Assembly (NCBI GenBank): GCA_963714405.1
Contig: CAVQOH010000001.1
Span: 62,001-126,000, forward strand
Source of the DNA: JAZGGS01 sp963714405
GTDB taxonomy: Bacteria; Bacteroidota; Ignavibacteria; Ignavibacteriales; Ignavibacteriaceae
Direction: 5' to 3'
DNA length: 64,000 bases
Shown: positions 57,912 through 64,000 of the stretch, piece by piece
Layout of the letters: the number at the start of each line of letters is the position of its first letter
Numbering within the stretch: the first letter of the stretch is position 1
Position numbers and translations under genes: made by a program
Notes under the pieces: model-generated
Seen by the model: only the letters and a program-made list of their open reading frames with translations
Databases searched by the model: none
Told to the model about the DNA's origin: nothing

Positions 57912-58168
57912 GTTACCTTGTAGAAAGAAAGCTGTGATATGCTGGATTAATTCGATTGAGAATTTCAATTTTTGATCTAAATTACGTGATTTGATTATTT
58001 CCTGGCAAACTGAATTGATAAATCCCGAATCTAAAATCCAAATGGGAATTTTACCTCAAAATAGGTGGAAATAATTCTATTAAATATTGTAAATAGTAAG
58101 GATTACACATAATAATCTTAAAAAAACAAAATAAGTATTTCCAAAACTCTGCTTTACAATAATACTAA

Positions 58169-58573
58169 TTAAGCAAAATTCCAGCTGTTTTGACCTACAG
58201 GAGCTTGTTTCGCTAATTTAGGACTTAATCCACTTGCAAAACTCTTTTGCGCCTCCTCAGCACTCTCAAAAGTATCCAGTACTTTGGAAACTCCTGTTAA
58301 ATTTAACAATTCTTTTGCAGGATCAAGAGGTTCAACAATTTTTAAATTTCCGCCTTTTGCCAGCAGCTTTTTCTGCGTAACAACCAGAACTCCAACAAAT
58401 GTAGAATCCAGATGAACACATTGGCTTAAATCAATTACGATTTTTGTATGCCCAAACACTAACTGTTTTTCAAGCAAATTTTTTAATTCAATAGCTTCAT
58501 TTGAATTAACTCTTAAAAGATTAATTCTATTGGTAAGAATACCTGACCTGGTTTCCTGTGATATGTCTTCCAT
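58169..58573 (-). CDS. STAS-domain protein (copy 3)
   Basis: 134 residues. STAS core with IVIDLSQCVHLDSTFVGVLV (Ser57), KGGNLKIVEPLDPAKELLNL and TGVSKVLDTFESAEEAQ. The short linker ends in W-N-F-A. It is closest to copy 2 in the FGHTKIVID/FGYSKIVID strand. Upstream of the pilin-like unit by 588 bp on the same strand. Likely acts in the same partner-switch or complex as copies 1 and 2. Confidence 0.86.
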   Translation of the reverse strand: MEDISQETRSGILTNRINLLRVNSNEAIELKNLLEKQLVFGHTKIVIDLSQCVHLDSTFVGVLVVTQKKLLAKGGNLKIVEPLDPAKELLNLTGVSKVLDTFESAEEAQKSFASGLSPKLAKQAPVGQNSWNFA

Positions 58574-58923
58574 AATTTCACCCTCAATTTAGTTTGTAGC
58601 ATAGTTAGTTGTTTTAAAATTCACTTTTCAATTTGTTTAATTTTTCCTGTTCTCAACTCATTTTAAACCAACCAGTTGATCGATGTATACACAAAAGCGT
58701 GCCAAGTTCCTTTTTATTCTTTTGTTTATCTAAAATGAAACTTTAAAAAAATTAGTTGTCCTGCATTGAAACATCATAAAACTAGAAATTCCCAAAAAAA
58801 CTGCTTACTGTTTCATTTTGTTCTGTGTTTTTACAAAAAACATATTTCATAGATTTTTTTATATTTAATCGGTAAATTCAAAGGGTTAATAGTCATAATT
58901 ATAAACAAAAAACGAGGGATTCT
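58574..58923. other. Divergent region between STAS copy 3 and ssb
   Basis: 350 bp, AT-rich, holding promoters for both directions. It contains the second copy of the 14-mer and the ssb ribosome site (CGAGGGA). No gene seen. Confidence 0.6.
58808..58821. repeat. 14-bp repeat, copy 2
   Basis: CTGTTTCATTTTGT, identical to 57898-57911; about 100 bp upstream of ssb. Confidence 0.6.
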
Positions 58924-59343
58924 ATGGCTTTCTCATTAAACAGGATAATGCTGATTGGAAATCTTGGAAGGGATGCAGAAACAAGATTTACAAATAATAA
59001 TGTTTCGGTTACTAATTTTTCGTTAGCTACCACACACAGTTATAAGGGGAAAGACGGAGAATGGGTTAACGAAACTACCTGGCATAATATCACTGGGTTT
59101 AATTTATCAGATTTCTTTAAAGAAAATTTGAAGAAGGGAAAGAAATTTTATATCGAAGGTAGATTAACTAAAAGAGATTATACTGATAAAGATGGTGTAA
59201 AAAGATATTCAACTGATGTTTATGCTGAAAAGATAATTCCTCTAGAATCAACCGAAACATCAAGCAATAATAATACGAGTGATTCTTCAAGTGAAGTTTC
59301 TGATCCTCCAGAAGTTGAGAATAATGATGATCTTCCTTTCTAA
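58924..59343 (+). CDS. ssb: Single-stranded DNA-binding protein
   Basis: 139 residues. OB fold starting SLNRIMLIGNLGRDAETRFT, with FSLATTHSYKGKDGEWVNET and GKKFYIEGRLTKRDYTDKDG. A short Ser/Asn-rich linker leads to the acidic partner-binding tip ending DDLPF. Normal for a housekeeping SSB, with a linker somewhat shorter than in Proteobacteria. Confidence 0.95.
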   Translation: MAFSLNRIMLIGNLGRDAETRFTNNNVSVTNFSLATTHSYKGKDGEWVNETTWHNITGFNLSDFFKENLKKGKKFYIEGRLTKRDYTDKDGVKRYSTDVYAEKIIPLESTETSSNNNTSDSSSEVSDPPEVENNDDLPF

Positions 59344-59377
59344 ATGTTTAGTAAAAAATAAGGAGGATGAATAATCT

Positions 59378-60652
59378 TTGGAAATTGATTGGCTCGTTAA
59401 ACTTATTGTGCTGTTTTGCCTCATGCTGTTCTCTGCTTTTTTTTCGGGTTCCGAAGTGGCTTTATTCTCTATTGATGTTAAAAAAATCAAAGGGGATTTT
59501 GCTAACCATCCACTCATATCAAATTATATTAAATCCCTTGTAAGCAAACCAAGACTGCTTTTAGTAACTGTTTTACTTGGAAACACTATTGTAAATGTTG
59601 CGGCTTCCATTGTTGCCGTAGCACTTGCTTTGGATTTTGCCGCTTTAAACAATATAAATCTCGAACTAGCACTATTAATTCAAATTATAGCGCTTACAAT
59701 TTTAATTTTAATATTTGGTGAATTACTGCCAAAAGTTTTTGCATCAAAAAATCCTGTTAAGTTTGCAGCAATTATCGGATTCCCGATGTACTGGATAAGT
59801 GTCATTCTTCATCCCGTTGCAGAGATTTTAACGGAACTTATTAAATCAGCATCAAAGAGGATTACATTCGATAGCAGAAAAACTGTTTTTTCTAAGGATG
59901 AAATAACTAAACTTGCAGAACTCGGCCAAGAAAAAGGTGCTATTGAACAAGAAGAGCAGGAAATAATAACCAGTATAATGGAATTCAGATCTGTTCTTGT
60001 TAGTGAGATTATGACTCCGAGAGTTGATATTGTTGCAGTAACTAAAAATGCAGGAATTGAAATAATTATAAAAACCATAACTGATTCAGGACATAGCCGG
60101 CTGCCGGTTTATGATGATAGTCTGGATGAAATAATTGGTATTATCTATGCAAAGGATCTTTTGCCTTATTTACGTGATAAAAAACAAAAGGAATTGATAT
60201 CGGTCATAGATCTCGTAAGAAAACCTATGTATGCTCCTGCATCAAAAAGTATTACCGATATGCTTCATGAATTTCAGGATAAAAAATTACATATAGCAAT
60301 TGTGGTTGATGAATACGGCGGAACTTTAGGATTAGTTACTTTAGAAGATGTAATAGAGGAAGTTGTTGGTGAAATTTGGGATGAATTTGATAGTGAAGAA
60401 GCATCAGTAAAAAAAGTTGGAAAAAATAAATTTGTTGTTCTTGGTAAAACATCTATTAGCGAATTCAATGAGTTTATCGGAGCTCAGCTTTTACCCGAAA
60501 CTGATGAATATGAAACCATTGGAGGATTTGTTTTAAATAAAGCTGCCAGCATTCCCGAGGAAGGTTACAGCTTTATAGTAGAGGATTATTCGGTAACCGT
60601 AAAAAAAGTTACCAATAATAGAATAAATAAAGTGCTATTTGAAAAAGTGTAA
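59378..60652 (+). CDS. CNNM/CorC-type membrane protein (hemolysin C family)
   Basis: 424 residues. DUF21/CNNM transmembrane domain (LFCLMLFSAFFSGSEVALFS, then LLLVTVLLGNTIVNVAASIV and TILILIFGELLPKVFASK), two CBS domains (SEIMTPRVDIVAV and SGHSRLPVYDDSLDEIIGII; HIAIVVDEYGGTLGLVTLED) and the C-terminal CorC_HlyC domain (ETIGGFVLNKAASIPEEG). Probably a Mg2+/Co2+ exporter or its regulator. The start is TTG with AAGGAGG 11 nt upstream; the nearer ATG is out of frame. Confidence 0.88.
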   Translation: MEIDWLVKLIVLFCLMLFSAFFSGSEVALFSIDVKKIKGDFANHPLISNYIKSLVSKPRLLLVTVLLGNTIVNVAASIVAVALALDFAALNNINLELALLIQIIALTILILIFGELLPKVFASKNPVKFAAIIGFPMYWISVILHPVAEILTELIKSASKRITFDSRKTVFSKDEITKLAELGQEKGAIEQEEQEIITSIMEFRSVLVSEIMTPRVDIVAVTKNAGIEIIIKTITDSGHSRLPVYDDSLDEIIGIIYAKDLLPYLRDKKQKELISVIDLVRKPMYAPASKSITDMLHEFQDKKLHIAIVVDEYGGTLGLVTLEDVIEEVVGEIWDEFDSEEASVKKVGKNKFVVLGKTSISEFNEFIGAQLLPETDEYETIGGFVLNKAASIPEEGYSFIVEDYSVTVKKVTNNRINKVLFEKV

Positions 60653-60666
60653 TTTTAATTATACGG

Positions 60667-61044
60667 ATGGGTAAAAGCTGTTTTATAAAACTAGTTGTAA
60701 TACTAACAATTTTAATTGCATCAATACTTTATATTATTGAAAATAAATTTGATGATATTTTTCTCAATCCGGGTAAAAAATTTTTAACCTTAATTATTGA
60801 AGATAATTGGGAAACAGAACTTAGTTATATTGCAAATACAAATGAAAAAGATTCTTTAAAATCACTTATTCATTTTTATGTGGATGGAATAAAATCTTTA
60901 GAGGAAATTTCAGAAAATAAAAACGTGGAAATGATTGAGTTTCTTGAAATGGTATTTAAAGATAGTATAATAACTAAAAATGAAATTTCGCAATTAACGA
61001 AAATTATAAAGAGTTTAAGAGATGAAACAACAAAGAATAACTGA
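60667..61044 (+). CDS. Small single-TM protein preceding mlaD
   Basis: 125 residues. One N-terminal helix (FIKLVVILTILIASILYII) is followed by a helical cytoplasmic or periplasmic part rich in Glu/Lys (WETELSYIANTNEKDSLKSL). No family recognised. It lies 14 bp after the CNNM gene and overlaps mlaD by 23 bp, so it belongs to the same transcript and may work with MlaD at the membrane. Confidence 0.65.
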   Translation: MGKSCFIKLVVILTILIASILYIIENKFDDIFLNPGKKFLTLIIEDNWETELSYIANTNEKDSLKSLIHFYVDGIKSLEEISENKNVEMIEFLEMVFKDSIITKNEISQLTKIIKSLRDETTKNN

Positions 61045-61930
61045 AATAAAAGTTGGTATAACTGTTTTAGCAGGGATAATAATTTTTGTTTGGATATTAA
61101 GCTGGGCAAAAAATGTTTCATTAAGCTCCAGCGATATTCAAATAAAAATTAAATTTGAAAACACTTCAGGGCTGCAAATTGGGAATGATGTTTCAGTTAA
61201 CGGCGTTAAAGCCGGTGTTGTAAAAGATATTTATGTTAAAGATTATTACGTAGTTGTAGATATATCAGTAGACAATAATGTTCAGCTAAAACGTGATGCC
61301 GTTTTTTCACTTGAGGTAACAGATCTAATGGGTGGAAAAAAAATTGATATCTCTCCGGGGAAAGATCCAATTCCATTAAATCCTGATGAACTGCAGGTTG
61401 GAATATTTCAGGCAGATTTAGCAGGAATGATGGCTGTTTTGAGCGGAATTGAAATTGATCTGAACACAATTCTGCAAGATGTTAAAATAACTCTCTCGGA
61501 AATTAATTCATTTTTAACTGATGACCAGATAAAAGAAGATATAAGAAATTCTATTACTGGATTAAGTAATTTAACAACAAAGCTTAATATTATGTTAAAT
61601 GAAAACCAGGAAAATATTAAAACGATTACAAACAATACAAAACAACTAACCGAAGATGCCAAAGAAATTATTTCAGTTAACAAAGAAAGTATAAACAATT
61701 CGATTAGCAATCTAAATTCTATTTTAACGAGTTCAGATTCATTAGTAAGCAAATTAAATTTACTCACCGATGAAACATTAAGCGGGAACAACAATCTGGG
61801 TAAAATCCTCTATGATGATTCACTTCTTATCTCTCTTACAAAAACACTGGAACAAACTAAATTTCTAACAAAAATTTTGCTTGATCAGCTTGAAGATGAT
61901 GGAATTAAGATTGATGCAAACATATTTTAA
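61022..61930 (+). CDS. MlaD family (MCE-domain) lipid-transport protein
   Basis: 302 residues. N-terminal TM (IKVGITVLAGIIIFVWILSW), then the MCE domain: FENTSGLQIGNDVSVNGVKA, VVDISVDNNVQLKRDAVFSL and DLMGGKKIDISPG. A long helical tail (residues ~140-300) can form a channel through a hexamer. Such proteins carry phospholipids between membranes with an MlaE/MlaF ABC pair, which is not in this window. Confidence 0.88.
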   Translation: MKQQRITEIKVGITVLAGIIIFVWILSWAKNVSLSSSDIQIKIKFENTSGLQIGNDVSVNGVKAGVVKDIYVKDYYVVVDISVDNNVQLKRDAVFSLEVTDLMGGKKIDISPGKDPIPLNPDELQVGIFQADLAGMMAVLSGIEIDLNTILQDVKITLSEINSFLTDDQIKEDIRNSITGLSNLTTKLNIMLNENQENIKTITNNTKQLTEDAKEIISVNKESINNSISNLNSILTSSDSLVSKLNLLTDETLSGNNNLGKILYDDSLLISLTKTLEQTKFLTKILLDQLEDDGIKIDANIF

Positions 61931-61961
61931 TTTATTTTCTTGAAGATGGAAAAATAATTTT

Positions 61962-62342
61962 ATGGTACTAGGTGTTGGAATAGATATTATTGAAATTGAC
62001 AGGATTAAAGAAAGTGTTGAAGAGTATGGTGATAGTTTTTTAAAGAAAATTTACACACCAAACGAAATTAAATATTGTTTTGAAAAATTTAATAAATACC
62101 AGCACCTTGCAGCAAGATTTGCAGCAAAGGAGGCTGTTTATAAAGCTGTCTCTTCTGGATGGGAGCAGGGAATTAGCTGGCAGGATATTGAAATATTTAA
62201 TGATATTTATGGAAATCCTGAAGTTAAACCCTTCGGCAAATTAAAATCCTTCCTTGCCAGGGATAAAGAATTAAAAATCTCAATGAGCCATTCGCAGAAT
62301 TATGTAACCTGCGTAGCAATAATCTATAAATCCGGTACGTAA
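61962..62342 (+). CDS. acpS: Holo-[acyl-carrier-protein] synthase
   Basis: 126 residues, trimeric AcpS-type phosphopantetheinyl transferase that activates ACP with CoA. The Mg-binding motif VLGVGIDIIEIDRIK is at the N terminus, and the second conserved block HLAARFAAKEAVYKAV carries the catalytic Glu/Lys. The C-terminal part KISMSHSQNYVTCVAIIY is typical. It lies 31 bp after mlaD. Confidence 0.94.
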   Translation: MVLGVGIDIIEIDRIKESVEEYGDSFLKKIYTPNEIKYCFEKFNKYQHLAARFAAKEAVYKAVSSGWEQGISWQDIEIFNDIYGNPEVKPFGKLKSFLARDKELKISMSHSQNYVTCVAIIYKSGT

Positions 62343-62462
62343 ACGCATATCTGTTTATTTTAATTATAAAACGCTGTTCATAATAATTTTAATTGTAATT
62401 ATTAATATCTATTGTTACTTTTATACGCTTTAAAATTTTCAACAAATTCTTGGTAAGTTTTT

Positions 62463-62663
62463 TTGATTCTTAAATACTATAATATTTTTAACTACGGTTC
62501 GATAGTTGTTGTTTTTTTGCTTCTGATGATCATGGTTTTAGGACTTGTTAGCCGAGATCTTTATACACCACTGCTATATATTGGTATTGGAATTCTAGCA
62601 TTAAGAATAATTTTAAGAATTTATGTATCTTCATATAATAAAAAAATAAAGAATGGAGGATAA
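62463..62663 (+). CDS. Small two-TM membrane protein
   Basis: 66 residues from a TTG start. Two hydrophobic helices (NYGSIVVVFLLLMIMVLGLV and LLYIGIGILALRIILRIYV) and a Lys-rich C-terminal tail. Its last codons contain GGAGG, which can serve the following HNH gene. No family recognised. Confidence 0.6.
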   Translation: MILKYYNIFNYGSIVVVFLLLMIMVLGLVSRDLYTPLLYIGIGILALRIILRIYVSSYNKKIKNGG

Positions 62664-63201
62664 GATTTCGAACCTTCCAAACGGACAAACGGCAGATTAA
62701 ATGCGAAAGTATTAATACTTAATCAAAGCTATGAACCCCTTACTGTCTGCAATACCACGGAAAGCAGTAATTTTAATGTATTTGGGTAAGGCAGAATCTG
62801 TTTTAAATGATGATAGCAAAACAATCCACTCAGTATCAGTAAAATATCCATGGCCCAGTATTATACGTTTAAGCCGTTATATCCATGTTCCACATAAAAA
62901 AGTTGTTCTTACAAGAAAAAATATTTTACGCAGAGATAGTTATAAATGCGGTTACTGCGGAAGGGGGGATATGACTCTTACTATAGATCACATTATTCCG
63001 AAGGCAAGAGGGGGAACAGATAGCTGGGATAATTTGATAAGTGCTTGCACAACATGCAATAATAAAAAAGGTGATAGAACACCTGAAGAAGCAAACATGG
63101 CTCTCCTTAAAAAACCATATAAACCAAGCCATCTAATGTTTATTAAAAACGTTGTTGGCAAGGTTGATGAAAAATGGAAACCCTACTTATATCTTTCCTG
63201 A
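62664..63201 (+). CDS. HNH endonuclease family protein (frame-disrupted; start unresolved)
   Basis: ~175 residues. The N-terminal segment AKVLILNQSYEPLTVCN (frame from 62664) continues after an indel near 62750 as RKAVILMYLGKAESVLND. The HNH core is RDSYKCGYCGRGDMTLTIDH (Cys pair, DH), then IIPKARGGTDSWDNLISA and CTTCNNKKGDRTPEEA. The fold is that of the widespread one-gene bacterial HNH proteins of unknown role. No ATG lies in the right frame after the preceding stop; an ATT at 62665 sits behind GGAGG in a neighbouring frame. Start codon or sequence is therefore uncertain. Confidence 0.75.
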
Positions 63202-63289
63202 AAAGGTTTAGTCAAAATAAATTTTGAACTCAGAAAATTATTTGATTATACTTATCTTTATTATATAAAATCTTAAAACAATACTTTTT

Positions 63290-64000
63290 ATGAAGAAGAA
63301 AAAAATATTAAGCGGAATGCGTCCTACAGGTAAATTGCATCTCGGGCATTACGTTGGTGCTTTAGAAAACTGGGTAAAATTACAGGATGAATACCAGAGT
63401 TTTCATCTGATTGCAGACTATCATGTTCTTACTACAGATTTAAATACTGATGAAATTTACGAAAATTCTGTTGAGATGCTTATTGATTGGCTTGCATCAG
63501 GTCTTGATCCCGTAAAAAGTCCTATGTTCAGGCAATCACAAATAAAGGAGCACACTGAATTAAATTTAATTTTTGGAATGCTTGTAACAGTGAATCGCCT
63601 TGAAAGAAATCCTACTGTAAAAGAACAAGTAAGAGATTTACACATAGATAATGTAATCTTCGGACATCTCGGTTACCCTGTTCTTCAAGCTGCTGATATC
63701 CTTCTGTACAAAGGAGATTTTGTTCCCGTTGGTGAGGACCAGGTTCCGCACGTGGAAATGTCTCGTGAAATAGCAAGAAAATTTAATAACCAGTACGGTA
63801 TTGTATTTCCTGAACCTAAACCTTTGCTTACAAAATTTGCACGCTTACCAGGACTCGATGGAAATGCAAAAATGAGTAAATCACTTAATAACACAATATT
63901 GCTTTCGGATGATGAACAAACTGTAAATTCAAAACTCAAAAAAGCTGTTACTGATCCACAAAAAGTTAGAAGAAATGATCCCGGAAGACCTGAAATATGT
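63290..64000 (+). CDS. trpS: Tryptophanyl-tRNA synthetase (3' end beyond the window)
   Basis: The first 237 codons of a class I aminoacyl-tRNA synthetase charging tRNA-Trp. It begins KKKKILSGMRPTGKLHLGHY with the HIGH-type motif HLGH, then HLIADYHVLTT, GYPVLQAADILLYKGDFVPV, GEDQVPHVEMSREIARKFN and the KMSKS loop GLDGNAKMSKSLNN. The frame is open to the window edge without a stop. Full-length TrpS is ~330 residues, so about 90 are missing. Confidence 0.95.
   Translation, partial: MKKKKILSGMRPTGKLHLGHYVGALENWVKLQDEYQSFHLIADYHVLTTDLNTDEIYENSVEMLIDWLASGLDPVKSPMFRQSQIKEHTELNLIFGMLVTVNRLERNPTVKEQVRDLHIDNVIFGHLGYPVLQAADILLYKGDFVPVGEDQVPHVEMSREIARKFNNQYGIVFPEPKPLLTKFARLPGLDGNAKMSKSLNNTILLSDDEQTVNSKLKKAVTDPQKVRRNDPGRPEIC

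Larger units (their letters stand above)
57581..58168. other. Intergenic region with an orphan terminator
   Basis: 588 bp between STAS copy 3 and the pilin-like unit. It contains the RBS and presumably the promoter of protein A, a terminator-like hairpin on the plus strand with no gene upstream (listed separately), and one copy of a 14-mer that recurs at 58808. An 81-codon minus-strand frame (57612-57857) has no ribosome site or recognisable sequence, so it is not called. Confidence 0.6.

Overview
The window is an AT-rich stretch of a Bacteroidota/FCB-type chromosome, most likely Ignavibacteria (Ignavibacteriales/Melioribacter-like). The evidence is three secreted proteins with a type IX secretion (T9SS) C-terminal domain of the NYPNPFNPST type, a KorAB 2-oxoacid:ferredoxin oxidoreductase, an ExbB/ExbD/ExbD set, a FadL-SGNH lipoprotein pair, a DUF3160 protein, and frequent TTG starts with strong Shine-Dalgarno sites. 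No phage, insertion sequence, rRNA or CRISPR array was seen.

Layout. 0.2-9.2 kb (+): NAD synthase, DsbD, KorAB, NrnA-type DHH phosphoesterase, leucyl aminopeptidase. 9.2-13.8 kb (-): a T9SS protein, then a Lol-type ABC exporter (two permeases and an ATPase). 14.06-14.5 kb: tRNA-Pro, -Arg, -His, -Glu. 14.6-18.6 kb (+): DUF3160/T9SS protein and a class I aminotransferase. 19.0-25.6 kb (-): a seven-gene surface-glycan operon (GT-B-like transferase, SpsF-type cytidylyltransferase, class III aminotransferase, SDR, KdsC-like phosphatase, NeuB-family synthase, fatty-acid/sterol hydroxylase). 25.9-34.4 kb: LdcA, IspE, homocysteine methyltransferase family protein, three glycosyltransferases and DNA polymerase I. 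34.7-43.3 kb (+): a BNR/T9SS protein, desaturase, an RdhA/QueG-like membrane Fe-S protein, NhaC antiporter, small membrane proteins and an exported EEP-family lipoprotein. 43.6-53.9 kb (+): ExbB/ExbD/ExbD, YqeY, CvpA, MutS2, biotin carboxylase with biotin carrier, FadL, SGNH lipoprotein and SPOR lipoprotein. 54.0-58.6 kb (-): three paralogous STAS proteins around three single-TM, pilin-like exported proteins. 58.9-64.0 kb (+): SSB, CNNM/CorC protein, MlaD, AcpS, HNH protein and the 5' part of TrpS.

Many genes are split by single-base indels, mostly in or beside short homopolymers. nadE, dsbD, pepA, a Lol permease, the DUF3160 gene, an aminotransferase, every gene of the glycan operon except the phosphatase, two glycosyltransferases, the SPOR lipoprotein, a pilin-like protein and the HNH gene are all affected, yet both halves still read as conserved protein. 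The 31.6-53.5 kb part is nearly free of them. I read most of these as sequence or assembly errors, and I annotate each as one gene over its full extent.

The two best candidates for an undescribed system are (1) the seven-gene operon at 19.0-25.6 kb, which looks like a pathway for a CMP-activated amino-ulosonic acid using a short NeuB without the antifreeze-like domain, and (2) the STAS/pilin-like locus at 54.0-58.6 kb.
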